Shown: positions 1 to 7,897, counted from the first letter of the stretch. The stretch is 21,536 nt of DNA from Bacteroidales bacterium (GCA_900769785.1 CAAGHV010000162.1:1-21536); one strand, 5' to 3'. A program made the numbers and translations. Notes: a model not told the origin generated them from the sequence alone.

Positions 1-300
1 AAAAAAATGCATGGCATCAAGCCGGCGGGCATTCCTCTAACTTATTGAATAGCATCAGGTACTGTTTTAGCATCAAAACGGGGCGTTGGCACATATATGG
101 CATCGGCTTATGGATGGGCACAACCATGGCAACTAAAAGAAACATCACCATGATGTATAGAATATACACTATAATGAGTAACGCCACATCTATATCAATA
201 GCTTCAGCCGTCAGTGAAGGGGTAATCACATCGAGTTATAAAAACTTGGGAACACAGCCTCTATTAATTATATTTCTTAGTTGGTTGACTAAGTTTTTTG
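1..300. other. Stretch without a convincing gene
   Basis: I cannot assign a gene here. The minus strand can encode a 70-residue peptide (229 to 17, GTG start) with one hydrophobic stretch. A weak hairpin pairing AATGC with GCATT, followed by a T-run on that strand, lies at the window edge (1-35). That arrangement would fit the end of a small membrane protein gene. The plus strand has an overlapping 110-residue frame (45-377) that runs into the conserved leader repeat, so it is unlikely to be real. Neither frame has a clear promoter or a recognisable motif. The stretch could also be decayed coding sequence. Confidence 0.3.
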
Positions 301-447
301 GGTTATTGCTTGTATATCTCAGGAATTTTTCGGTACTTTGCAGGAAAGTTGAGCATCATGTCAATAATGATATTTAATTGATTTGCACAACAAAAACACG
401 AAAAATAATTGACACGCACAACTTTTTTCTATAGAAAGAATTTAATT
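301..447 (+). repeat. Leader repeat, copy A
   Basis: This stretch is an imperfect direct copy of 1368-1512. The first 85 bases align without gaps at roughly 85% identity by eye. A looser part follows and closes with a shared GAATTTAATT block (438-447 versus 1503-1512). Copy A ends about 30 bp before the start codon of the lipoprotein gene. Copy B sits in the same position before the threonine aldolase gene. It contains a promoter-like element. Confidence 0.8.
310..340 (+). promoter_or_regulatory. Candidate promoter in leader copy A
   Basis: TTG at 310-312 and TACTTTG at 334-340 resemble the Bacteroidetes -33/-7 elements. The -7 is one base shorter than the TAnnTTTG consensus and the spacing is 21. 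The same arrangement is kept in copy B (TATTTTG near 1401-1407), which supports it. A transcript would have an untranslated leader of roughly 130 nt. Confidence 0.4.
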
Positions 448-478
448 CAACAAACTGGTGAAAATCTAATAGTATGAT

Positions 479-1225
479 ATGACGAGAATGAATAAGATAA
501 TAATGAATATGTTTGTGCTATTCACCCTTGTTTCGTGTAATAGTCGCCCAACAAGCAATGACACGACTGATAATTGTGCAGATAGTATTGAGAAAGAAAT
601 TGGAATTGAATATGGCGACTCTGCCACAATAAAAGTCTTGGATACAATGCCGGAACTAAAAGATTCGGATACAATACCAAAAGAATACTTATGTACGGAC
701 TGGATAAGAGTATATTCTAAATATATCATCGACAGTATAGACACATCTCAATATAGAGAATTTTCAATTTGTTATATTGACAACGATTCTGTACCGGAGA
801 TTGGCTTACATGGACGTTGTTTTGCCGATGGAACAATTGTTTTGACACAACAAAATGGGGTGGTGTCTTCTATTTGTGGATATATGGGTGTACACTATAT
901 TGAGAAAAGTGGCTTGATATATGATGGACATACTCGTCATGGTACTTATTCTGCAGAAATTATTCAACTAATCAACGGGTCCTTTAAAATACTTCTCTGT
1001 ACAGAGGCTATTTGGAATGGAAAATATGAGTCTCAGAGTGGATTTACTTATTATATAAATGACAAAGTAATTGACTCTCTGGTAGGTAATGATATTAACG
1101 AAGAGAGTTGTACTCAAATAAATAATGCTCTTCAGCAAGCATATCATAGTAAAGGAGAGAGTTGTCTCGTGTATAGTTCTCCACAGGGATTATTTCCTAT
1201 TTCAAGCTTGTATGCAAAAAAATAG
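479..1225 (+). CDS. Predicted lipoprotein of unknown function
   Basis: The 248-residue product starts with a short positively charged and hydrophobic segment ending in a lipobox, Leu-Val-Ser-Cys, with the acylated cysteine at residue 20. A Ser/Thr/Asp-rich linker follows, so export and lipid anchoring are likely. A segment near residues 98-107 (Tyr-Ile-Asp-Asn-Asp-Ser-Val-Pro-Glu-Ile) resembles the aspartate-rich calcium-loop-like motif of many uncharacterised secreted bacterial proteins. I recognise no catalytic motif. The first ATG is at 479; ATG 488 gives an equally good signal peptide. The gene sits alone between two copies of a ~145-bp leader (301-447 and 1368-1512), as if inserted or duplicated into the upstream region of the threonine aldolase gene. 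Confidence 0.7.
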   Translation: MTRMNKIIMNMFVLFTLVSCNSRPTSNDTTDNCADSIEKEIGIEYGDSATIKVLDTMPELKDSDTIPKEYLCTDWIRVYSKYIIDSIDTSQYREFSICYIDNDSVPEIGLHGRCFADGTIVLTQQNGVVSSICGYMGVHYIEKSGLIYDGHTRHGTYSAEIIQLINGSFKILLCTEAIWNGKYESQSGFTYYINDKVIDSLVGNDINEESCTQINNALQQAYHSKGESCLVYSSPQGLFPISSLYAKK

Positions 1226-1246
1226 CTGACAAAAAAATCTCAGTTA
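1223..1246 (+). terminator. Weak hairpin at the lipoprotein gene stop codon
   Basis: TAGCTGA (1223-1229, including the stop codon) can pair with TCAGTTA (1240-1246) with one G-U pair and a 10-nt loop. An AT-rich tract follows without a clean T-run, so this is only a possible terminator. Confidence 0.3.
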
Positions 1247-1367
1247 TATTTATTATAATAAGAAAAACCAGTTGGATGAATTAATATAGAGTATATTTAA
1301 TATTACTAATAGGTTTACCTAATGAAAAATTGACATATTGCAGAATAGTGAAATGATTAAAGATTTT

Positions 1368-1512
1368 GGTTATTGCTTGCATATATCAGGAATTTTTCGG
1401 TATTTTGTATGACAGTTGTACATCATGTCAATTATAGTATTTGATTGATTTGTACTGTGAAAATACGAAAATAACAGATGAGTATAACTGTTATATATAT
1501 AAGAATTTAATT
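1368..1512 (+). repeat. Leader repeat, copy B
   Basis: Second copy of the leader, offset 1067 bp from copy A. Bases 1368-1452 align gap-free to 301-385. Alignment continues with a 2-base length difference to the shared GAATTTAATT at 1503-1512. It ends about 30 bp before the threonine aldolase start. The region between the lipoprotein gene and this copy (1247-1367) is AT-rich and shows nothing else I can name. Confidence 0.8.
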
Positions 1513-1544
1513 TAACTGACGAGTTTTATAAATAATAATATATT

Positions 1545-2573
1545 ATGAAGAGAGGTTTTGGAAGCGACAATCATTCCGGAGTGCATCCCAATGTGCTAAA
1601 GGCTATTGCCGATGTAAATGTAGAACATGCTATGGCATACGGCGAAGATGAATACTCTGATGAGGTTGTAGGTATATTTAAGCAATATTTTGGTAAGCAA
1701 GCCAATGTGTATTTTGCCTTTAATGGCACCGGCGCTAATGTGCTTTGTTTGGATGCAATGACTCGGAGTCATCATGCTGTGGTATGTGCCGATACTGCAC
1801 ATATACATGTAGATGAATGTGGTGCTCCGCAGCGTATAACAGGGGCCAAATTGCTTACCGTGAAAACACCTGATGGTAAACTTACTCCCGAACTGGTAAA
1901 AACACAGTTGCATGGTTTTGGCTTTCAACATCATTCGCAGCCAAAGGTTATTTCTATAGCACAGCCTACCGAATTGGGAACGTTATACACACTGGACGAG
2001 ATAAAAGCACTGGCTGATTTGGCTCACAGCTGTAATATGTATCTGCATATCGATGGTGCCCGGTTTGCCAATGCTGCTGTGGCGTTGGGTTGCACCTTTC
2101 GCCAGATGACTACCGATTTGGGGGTAGATGCTCTATCGTTTGGTGGAACAAAGAATGGCCTTATGATAGGCGAAGCTGTGGTGCTGCTCAATCCTAAACT
2201 TAATGAAGAATTTCTTTATCGTCGTAAACAAGCAATGCAATTATGCTCCAAAATGAGGTTTATAGCAGCACAGTTCAAAGCTTATTTTGAGGGCGAATTA
2301 TGGAAAGAAAATGCTACCCATTCTAATGCAATGGCAAAGATGCTATACAATGAAATTAAGGATCTGGAAGGGGTAGAAGTGGTATATCCGGTGGAAGTAA
2401 ACGGGGTGTTTGTAAGATTGAAGCGAGAAGTATGGACCGAATTGCAAAAGAAATATTTCTTCTATGATTGGGACGAAGATGACAATGTGGTGCGCTTTAT
2501 GTGTAGTTTTGATACCACAAAAGATGATATTTTTTCGTTCGTAAGTACCCTAAAAATGCTATTGAACGACTAA
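1545..2573 (+). CDS. ltaE: Low-specificity L-threonine aldolase
   Basis: A 342-residue PLP-dependent aldolase of the beta-eliminating lyase superfamily. The family splits L-threonine (and allo-threonine) into glycine and acetaldehyde in the cytoplasm. Visible hallmarks are the N-terminal Gly-Ser-Asp-Asn-His-Ser-Gly-Val-His (residues 6-14), the Tyr-Gly-Glu-Asp segment near 32-35, the His-Ile-Asp-Gly-Ala-Arg motif (168-173) with Asp170 expected to contact the PLP ring nitrogen, and the Ser-Phe-Gly-Gly-Thr-Lys motif with Lys203 as the Schiff-base lysine. Length is normal for the family and nothing appears broken. The ATG at 1545 follows leader copy B, so it is probably transcribed from its own promoter. 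No partner gene for threonine metabolism is adjacent; a tRNA gene follows. Confidence 0.92.
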   Translation: MKRGFGSDNHSGVHPNVLKAIADVNVEHAMAYGEDEYSDEVVGIFKQYFGKQANVYFAFNGTGANVLCLDAMTRSHHAVVCADTAHIHVDECGAPQRITGAKLLTVKTPDGKLTPELVKTQLHGFGFQHHSQPKVISIAQPTELGTLYTLDEIKALADLAHSCNMYLHIDGARFANAAVALGCTFRQMTTDLGVDALSFGGTKNGLMIGEAVVLLNPKLNEEFLYRRKQAMQLCSKMRFIAAQFKAYFEGELWKENATHSNAMAKMLYNEIKDLEGVEVVYPVEVNGVFVRLKREVWTELQKKYFFYDWDEDDNVVRFMCSFDTTKDDIFSFVSTLKMLLND

Positions 2574-2685
2574 AAAACTACTATTTTTGTGCCCAAAATG
2601 AGGCTTTGCCTTCAAAAAAATGATATTTTTTTCTTGCAGTAAATGAGGTTTTTATAAGAAATATTCGAGAAAAAATAAAAAAACA

Positions 2686-2717
2686 TTTGGTGGGTTCGGA
2701 AAAAAGTAGTACTTTTG
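2686..2717 (+). promoter_or_regulatory. Promoter of the tRNA gene
   Basis: TTTG at 2686-2689 and TACTTTTG at 2710-2717, separated by 20 bp, are an exact match to the Bacteroidetes TTTG / TAnnTTTG promoter. The tRNA begins 29 bp downstream of the -7 element. Confidence 0.8.
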
Positions 2718-2746
2718 CACCCGAATTCAACGAGAGATGTTGAGTT

Positions 2747-2820
2747 GGTCCCTTAGCTCAGCTGGTTAGAGCACCTGACTCATAATCAGGGGGTCCTTGG
2801 TTCGAGCCCAAGAGGGACCA
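2747..2820 (+). tRNA. tRNA with CAU anticodon (Ile2 favoured, or elongator Met)
   Basis: The 74-nt cloverleaf has a 7-bp acceptor stem (GGTCCCT with AGGGACC), a D arm with AGCTCAGCTGG, the anticodon arm CCTGA-CTCATAA-TCAGG, a T arm with GGTTCGAGCC, and discriminator A2820. CCA is encoded at 2821-2823. The CAT anticodon fits elongator methionine or the isoleucine-2 species, in which C34 is changed to lysidine by TilS. The acceptor stem has C4-G69 and C5-G68, which in E. coli favour TilS recognition, whereas E. coli elongator tRNA-Met has different pairs there. I therefore lean to Ile2, without certainty. It is a single gene with its own promoter and terminator. Confidence 0.93.
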
Positions 2821-2845
2821 CCATTTTGGAACATATTTTGCTTTG

Positions 2846-2876
2846 AGACCGACCTTTTAGGTTGGTCTTTTTTTTG
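2846..2876 (+). terminator. Rho-independent terminator of the tRNA gene
   Basis: A 9-bp stem (2846-2854 with 2860-2868, one G-U pair) with a TTTTA loop is followed by an eight-base T-run. It lies 26 bp after the tRNA and just before the end of the convergent acyl-CoA reductase gene. Confidence 0.88.
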
Positions 2877-2882
2877 TATATC

Positions 2883-3902
2883 CTATAATCCTTTTAGCCA
2901 TTTCATGGTATCTATACCATCGGCGTAGTCGGTTAGCTGTGGTGTTTGTGCTTTTCCAAAATATATTGTGCTTATTCCTTCCAATTTATTGCCCGATACA
3001 ACGCATTGAATATTTTCGCTGTTGGTACGAACGTATTCGGCTATGCTATTTATATTATCGTAATATTCGTAGTTTATTATGCTTACGGGACTATACATTA
3101 GTTTATCTTCTTTCATGGCAAAGAATCCACCATCAACAAAGGGAACATTGTTTAGCATAAGCAATGCTTTGTGGTAGTCGAAGTTGCTATGATATATATG
3201 ATGGTCAAATAAGTGAGAGTATTTTTGTGCTGCCTCTATAAGTGGTTGGAAGTTGTAGCCGGTAGGTACGTATAGTTTGTTTACACTGCGGCAGCCTAAA
3301 CCGAAGTGTAAGAAAATATCATCGCAAAGGTATTCCAATTCTGCTTTACTTTCGTTGCCATGCAATATTGCTATACTGTTGCGGTTGTGGCGTATGATGT
3401 TGGGATATTTTCCAAAGTAGTATTCAAAATATCGGCTTGTGTTGTTGCTGCCTGTGGCTATTACAGCGTCGAAACCTTCCATTTTGTTTTCACAAAAAAC
3501 TATCATGTCTTCAAATCCTTTTTCGATGGATATAAGTACTTTGGCTACGGCAGGTAGTAGTACATTGTCGTTGGATGATAATTTGCACATTGCCTTATTG
3601 CCACTCATAAGTACGCACAAAAAGTCGTGGAAACCCACCAATGGTATGTTTCCGGCCATTATTATGGCAATGGTTTTGGGTGTGGTATCTTCGTTAAAAC
3701 TATATTGTTGCACCCACTCTGCAAGGTTGTCATATTTGAGAGTGGAGGCTATTGCCGATATGGAATATTCGATGTTTTGGCGTGTAAACCATGGGTTACT
3801 GAGGGTAGCTACGTCTATTGCTTGTGCTATGCACTCATTTGTAGTAAGCATATTGCCCAATTGGGCAAAAGCCGATATGCGTTGTTCTATAGTCATTGTC
3901 AT
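2883..3902 (-). CDS. LuxC-type acyl-CoA reductase
   Basis: A 339-residue cytoplasmic protein of the LuxC/acyl-CoA reductase family in the aldehyde dehydrogenase superfamily. Members reduce activated acyl groups to aldehydes with NADPH through an acyl-cysteine intermediate. The segment Ile-Met-Ala-Gly-Asn-Ile-Pro (81-87) fits the cofactor-binding region. The motif Gly-Leu-Gly-Cys-Arg-Ser-Val (201-207) contains the expected catalytic Cys204. I chose the ATG at 3902 (ATG 3896 is also possible) because the longer frame to 3944 adds residues unlike the family and would extend into the divergent promoter region. Bacteroidetes genomes commonly carry such a gene without the rest of a lux system, so the natural substrate is unknown. 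It is divergent from the exported protein gene at 3989. Confidence 0.82.
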   Translation of the reverse strand: MTMTIEQRISAFAQLGNMLTTNECIAQAIDVATLSNPWFTRQNIEYSISAIASTLKYDNLAEWVQQYSFNEDTTPKTIAIIMAGNIPLVGFHDFLCVLMSGNKAMCKLSSNDNVLLPAVAKVLISIEKGFEDMIVFCENKMEGFDAVIATGSNNTSRYFEYYFGKYPNIIRHNRNSIAILHGNESKAELEYLCDDIFLHFGLGCRSVNKLYVPTGYNFQPLIEAAQKYSHLFDHHIYHSNFDYHKALLMLNNVPFVDGGFFAMKEDKLMYSPVSIINYEYYDNINSIAEYVRTNSENIQCVVSGNKLEGISTIYFGKAQTPQLTDYADGIDTMKWLKGL

Positions 3903-3988
3903 CTTTTTTTTGTAATAAAAACACAATAAAAACGAATCAACCACGTATTTAGTATTTATTTTCGATACAATAATAAAACAAATAAAAC

Positions 3989-5002
3989 ATGAAACATTAT
4001 ATATTCACTGTATTAGCAATAATGCTTTTGGTATTGCCTATGGGAGCCAATGCCCAAAACAAGGATATGATGAAAGGCTATGAAAACGATTTGAACAACT
4101 TGTTCGACCAAGTGTTTAGTACCGACAATAAGGAGAATGAACGTTACAATGCCAACGAAGAACTGATGGTGATAATGGAAGAAGCTTTGTTGCAACGTGA
4201 TAGTTATAAATGGAAATGGAATCTACGTAAAGGGGTGAGTGTGCTAAGTAGCGACGATGATAAGTTTCGTGTTATAACATGGGCTGTGGTAAACGAAATG
4301 GATGAGTTTGAATGTTTTGGATACATGCAGGTGCTTAACGAGAATGCCGATGTGTATGAAATATGTCGTTTGCAAGACAAAACTGCGGAGATATTCAACC
4401 CCGGTGAGGTGGCTTTGACAGATCAAAACTGGTATGGCTGTATATATACCGACCTCATTACCACCAAGCACGATGGCAGATACTTCTATACTCTGCTAGG
4501 TTGGAATGGTGGCGATATGACCACTCAGCACCGTGTGATAGAGCCTGTATATTTCAAAAAGAATAGTACCAAACCATCGTTCGGTCAGATGATGTTCCGT
4601 CAAGGAAAAGACAGTAATAGAAACTTACGACGAATAATACTGAAATATGGCAAGGATGTGAACATCAACCTAAGCTACGAAGACCAATACGTAGTAACCA
4701 TGGAGCGTATTAAGGTAAAGGAAGAGGGCCGTATGGTGAATAAAGAAATAGACCGCGAACAAAAGGAAAAGATGATAGTGTTTGACCAAGTAGGACCACG
4801 GGTGCAAGGCATGGAAGGTATGTACCACTATTATGTGCCTACCGGAGTGGAAAGCGGATTTGTGTTCGACCGCGGACGCTGGGTACTAAAACCCAATGTT
4901 CATTGTAAGCTGAAGGCAAATAAAAAACTGGATGTTATAGAGGATAACAACCTCCCATCGGTATATCAAAAGAGGGAACCCTCGTACAAACTGAAGCAAT
5001 AA
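3989..5002 (+). CDS. Exported protein of unknown function
   Basis: A 337-residue protein with a clear Sec signal peptide: Lys-2, a hydrophobic core and an Ala-Asn-Ala-Gln cleavage site around residue 21-23. No lipobox and no membrane segment follow, so a periplasmic or surface location is likely. The mature part is rich in Trp, Tyr and charged residues. Two segments stand out: Trp-Tyr-Gly-Cys-Ile-Tyr near 143-148 and Leu-Leu-Gly-Trp-Asn-Gly-Gly near 169-175. I recognise no named domain. The gene stands alone with a strong terminator just downstream. The 86-bp gap to the divergent acyl-CoA reductase should hold both promoters, but I see no good consensus match there. Confidence 0.75.
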   Translation: MKHYIFTVLAIMLLVLPMGANAQNKDMMKGYENDLNNLFDQVFSTDNKENERYNANEELMVIMEEALLQRDSYKWKWNLRKGVSVLSSDDDKFRVITWAVVNEMDEFECFGYMQVLNENADVYEICRLQDKTAEIFNPGEVALTDQNWYGCIYTDLITTKHDGRYFYTLLGWNGGDMTTQHRVIEPVYFKKNSTKPSFGQMMFRQGKDSNRNLRRIILKYGKDVNINLSYEDQYVVTMERIKVKEEGRMVNKEIDREQKEKMIVFDQVGPRVQGMEGMYHYYVPTGVESGFVFDRGRWVLKPNVHCKLKANKKLDVIEDNNLPSVYQKREPSYKLKQ

Positions 5003-5029
5003 GATAATATTCCAAAACTAATATTTACA

Positions 5030-5071
5030 ATGGGCTATGCCACCATAGAGGTGGGATAGCCCATTTTTTTT
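5030..5071 (+). terminator. Strong rho-independent terminator
   Basis: A 15-position stem (5030-5044 with 5050-5064, a single G-G mismatch) with a 5-nt loop, followed by a T-run, 27 bp after the stop codon of the exported protein gene. Confidence 0.92.
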
Positions 5072-5140
5072 ATATCCTTGTCGATATCTTTTCGCAATGC
5101 CGACACATATATACTATATATCGTTGTACTACAATATTGG

Positions 5141-5256
5141 CTGTTATTTCTACCAATCCCACTGTAAAAGATATTTATTCCCACTATAAAACTTCCTGTA
5201 CTATGCTATAAAAGTATATACCAAGACGTGTAGTAAATATACCAAGCCTTGGTATA
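5141..5256. repeat. Degenerate 21-22-bp periodic units with an inverted repeat
   Basis: Short blocks recur at a near-constant step: CTGTTATT at 5141, CTGTAAAA at 5162, CTATAAAA at 5184 and CTATAAAA at 5206. TATACCAAG then occurs at 5217 and 5238. The second TATACCAAG (5238-5246) forms a perfect 9-bp inverted repeat with CTTGGTATA (5248-5256) around one central base. The whole could be a decayed minisatellite, or an operator with a half-site two helical turns away. The rest of 5072-5584 shows no gene I would defend; a 64-codon frame at 5287-5481 has a Lys-rich, low-complexity product and no motif. Confidence 0.45.
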
Positions 5257-5584
5257 TAGAAATACCATAGGAATTAGCAACTTTATATGTGGGGTTTAAG
5301 AACTTTTTGGGTAGGGTTATTGGGTTTATCCTGTGGGTTGAAGAAAAAGAAATGGAAAGATTTCAATAAAAACGCAAAGCACGCAAAAGTTTCAAAGAAA
5401 GTCATTCTATCATTCCGAAACGTGGAATTTTTAGAAGTTGCCTCAATAGTTGGCGAAAGTTTCTACTTTTTATCTCTATGATTGTTTATTTAGCAATATA
5501 TCGACGAAATAGTACCCAACGTAGGAAACCCGAATTTGATAGAGTAGGGAAGAAGTTGTTTTTGAAATAATATATTTCGGCGAT

Positions 5585-7897
5585 ATGATAAAAAATATAT
5601 TTTATACGATATTTTTATCGTCTTTTTTACTGTTTTGTAACAGTCCTTTGAATGCACAAAGTACGGTAGATACCGATTTTTGGGTAACTTTTTTATCAAA
5701 CGGAACTGTAGATACGCTTAGTCTTATTGCAACCGGAAATGATAGTTGTACAGGAATTGTCTCAAATCCTAATACAGGTTGGACAAGTTCTTTCAGCGTC
5801 AATCCCGAAAGTGTTACCAAAATATATATTCCAACATGGGTAGCTAATGATGCCGAAGCTTCGGGCACTGTAATAAATAAAGCATTACATATTACAACAA
5901 CAGATTCGATATCACTGTATGCCGCTAATTATAGATTGCATGCTTTTGATGTAACTAATGTTTTGCCAACTACATTGTTGGGTTCAGATTATATTGTACA
6001 AACACATACTGATAAGTCGGAATTTTCAGTAATAGCAACAGAAGATAGTACTACAATAACCATCAATTTATCAGTAAATTCATCTGCCTATACAGCAAAC
6101 ACTCCGTTTACGATCACTCTTAATAAAGGGCAGTGTTATCAACTTCAATCCGGAATAGGTGTTGATTATTCCGGTACAACCATTTCTGCCAATGATAATA
6201 AAAAGATTGCAGTTTTTGCAGGAAATCGTTGTGCATCTATTCCACATGTTTGTTGTTGCGATCATCTAGTAGAACAGATGATGCCTATATCATTGTGGGG
6301 TAATGAATTTATAGTAACCCCCACCATGTTAAGAATAAACGATAGAGTAAGGATTACAGCAATGAATGATGGGTGTATGGTAAGAAAAAATGGAGTGTTA
6401 TTGACTACATTAAGTGCAAGACAGATTTTCGAATTCGAGATAATGGACACTACATCGGCAGTTTATATTGAAACTTCTGAACCTGTAGGTGTTTTTCTAT
6501 ATTTTACAAGTAGTGTGTATGGCGGTGGATATGGCGATCCGTCGATGGTGATTATAAATCCTATTGATCAGAAGATAAACGATGTTACATTTACTACATT
6601 CAATATACCTGCTTCGGATTATAAGCATTTTGTAAATATTGTTACAAATACAGATAATACTTCTAATATGAAACTGAATGATACAGCTATATCTTCATAT
6701 TTCGATTTAGTTCCGGCCAAGCCCGAATATTCATATGCAAGAATAGAGATAAATCATGGCATACATAAACTTAGCAATATTCATTCCGTCGAAGATAATG
6801 GTTTTATTGCCCACGTATATGGATTAGGAGATATGGAAAGCTATTCATATTCTGTAGGTACTATGATTGTTGATGTTCAGTCGCAGGTAATAGTCAATGG
6901 CTTTTATTCGTCAGATTATCCCAGCGGATTTGAAACTTGCCTAAATAGAGATGGTAATTTTACATTTGACCTTAAACTAAAGGGTGTACCAAGAAATGTT
7001 GTGTGGGATTTTGGCGATGGAACAACAGGCGAAGGCTTTCCGATCAATCATCAATATTATGAAGCGGGAATTTATAATGTTTCCTGTAATATATATAGGA
7101 TACAAACAGGAATAGAATATTTAGACACAACGCTTACAGTATTACTGACAATAATGCCAACGTATGATACCACAATAACAGCGTCGATATGTCCCGGTGA
7201 AGAATATACAGCCAATGGATTTAATGAAAATGAGTCCGGAATATATATAGATACGTTGCAAACGATATATGGTTGTGATAGTATAGTACGGTTGAATCTT
7301 ACTATAAATCCTATATATAACGATACAATATTTGCCCATATTTGTGAAGGAGAGGTTTACGACCAATATGGGTTTTACGAAACTAGAGATACTATTATTA
7401 CCCAGCAATTACAGACTATATATGGTTGCGATAGTATTGTAACATTGGTTCTAAAGGTTGGAAAGGTATATACTGATACTATATATGCAACAATACGTGA
7501 GGGTGAATACTATAACGAATATGGTTTTTATGAATATCGTGAAGGATTCTATAGCAGATATTATATGTCAACCTTTGGTTGTGATAGTTCGACGTATTTG
7601 GTTTTAAACGTTGTTCAAGAATCGGATTTGTATGTAGAAAACTGCATAACTCCTATGTCGTCCACTAATAATAGGTTTGAGATAATACATGATGATGCAT
7701 TTGTTATTGATGATGTTTATATCTATAATCGTGCCGGAGGCTTGGTTTTTCATTCGCCCAATAATAGTGAGCCGTGGGATGGAAGATGCAAAGGCGAGTG
7801 TTGTCCGCAGGCTGCTTATACATATCTTATTTATTACCGACAAGTTGGAGTGATGGGGCAGAAGGTAAAGGTTGGTAATATATTGGTACTATATTAG
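5585..7897 (+). CDS. T9SS surface protein, IgGFc-binding-like with PKD domain
   Basis: A 770-residue secreted protein. The signal peptide covers about residues 1-25. Residues ~28-430 resemble the IgGFc-binding-type N-terminal family: early Asp-Phe-Trp-Val-Thr-Phe, then the Ile-Ala-Val-Phe-Ala-Gly-Asn segment near 208-214 followed by a Cys cluster (Cys-Cys-Cys-Asp-His, 223-227). A PKD domain follows (~460-525) with the typical Trp-Asp-Phe-Gly-Asp-Gly-Thr (474-480). Three ~50-residue repeats come next, each with Gly-Cys-Asp-Ser (563-566, 614-617, 665-668). The C-terminus (~695-770) fits the T9SS type B / gliding-associated tail: Tyr-Asn-Arg-Ala-Gly-Gly ... Trp-Asp-Gly-Arg ... Tyr-Thr-Tyr-Leu-Ile. 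It is probably exposed or released at the cell surface; the ligand is unknown. It appears monocistronic. Confidence 0.8.
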   Translation: MIKNIFYTIFLSSFLLFCNSPLNAQSTVDTDFWVTFLSNGTVDTLSLIATGNDSCTGIVSNPNTGWTSSFSVNPESVTKIYIPTWVANDAEASGTVINKALHITTTDSISLYAANYRLHAFDVTNVLPTTLLGSDYIVQTHTDKSEFSVIATEDSTTITINLSVNSSAYTANTPFTITLNKGQCYQLQSGIGVDYSGTTISANDNKKIAVFAGNRCASIPHVCCCDHLVEQMMPISLWGNEFIVTPTMLRINDRVRITAMNDGCMVRKNGVLLTTLSARQIFEFEIMDTTSAVYIETSEPVGVFLYFTSSVYGGGYGDPSMVIINPIDQKINDVTFTTFNIPASDYKHFVNIVTNTDNTSNMKLNDTAISSYFDLVPAKPEYSYARIEINHGIHKLSNIHSVEDNGFIAHVYGLGDMESYSYSVGTMIVDVQSQVIVNGFYSSDYPSGFETCLNRDGNFTFDLKLKGVPRNVVWDFGDGTTGEGFPINHQYYEAGIYNVSCNIYRIQTGIEYLDTTLTVLLTIMPTYDTTITASICPGEEYTANGFNENESGIYIDTLQTIYGCDSIVRLNLTINPIYNDTIFAHICEGEVYDQYGFYETRDTIITQQLQTIYGCDSIVTLVLKVGKVYTDTIYATIREGEYYNEYGFYEYREGFYSRYYMSTFGCDSSTYLVLNVVQESDLYVENCITPMSSTNNRFEIIHDDAFVIDDVYIYNRAGGLVFHSPNNSEPWDGRCKGECCPQAAYTYLIYYRQVGVMGQKVKVGNILVLY

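Noticed and set aside
45..377. A 110-codon plus-strand frame near the left edge
   Set aside because: It runs into the conserved leader repeat and overlaps an equally plausible minus-strand frame. The product has no recognisable feature.
2574..2640. Terminator after the threonine aldolase gene
   Set aside because: Only a 4-bp AGGC/GCCT hairpin before an A-run can be drawn; it is too weak to call.
2747..2876. tRNA gene as an integration site for a mobile element
   Set aside because: I found no repeated tRNA 3' end, integrase gene or change in gene content on either side.
3903..3944. Longer N-terminus of the acyl-CoA reductase
   Set aside because: The added 14 residues are hydrophobic/Lys-rich and unlike the family start. 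They use up the short divergent intergenic region needed for promoters.
5287..5481. A 64-codon frame upstream of the T9SS type B protein gene
   Set aside because: It has no promoter or start context and no motif, and a Lys-rich product from A-rich DNA. The local CGCAAAGCACGCAAA looks like intergenic simple sequence.
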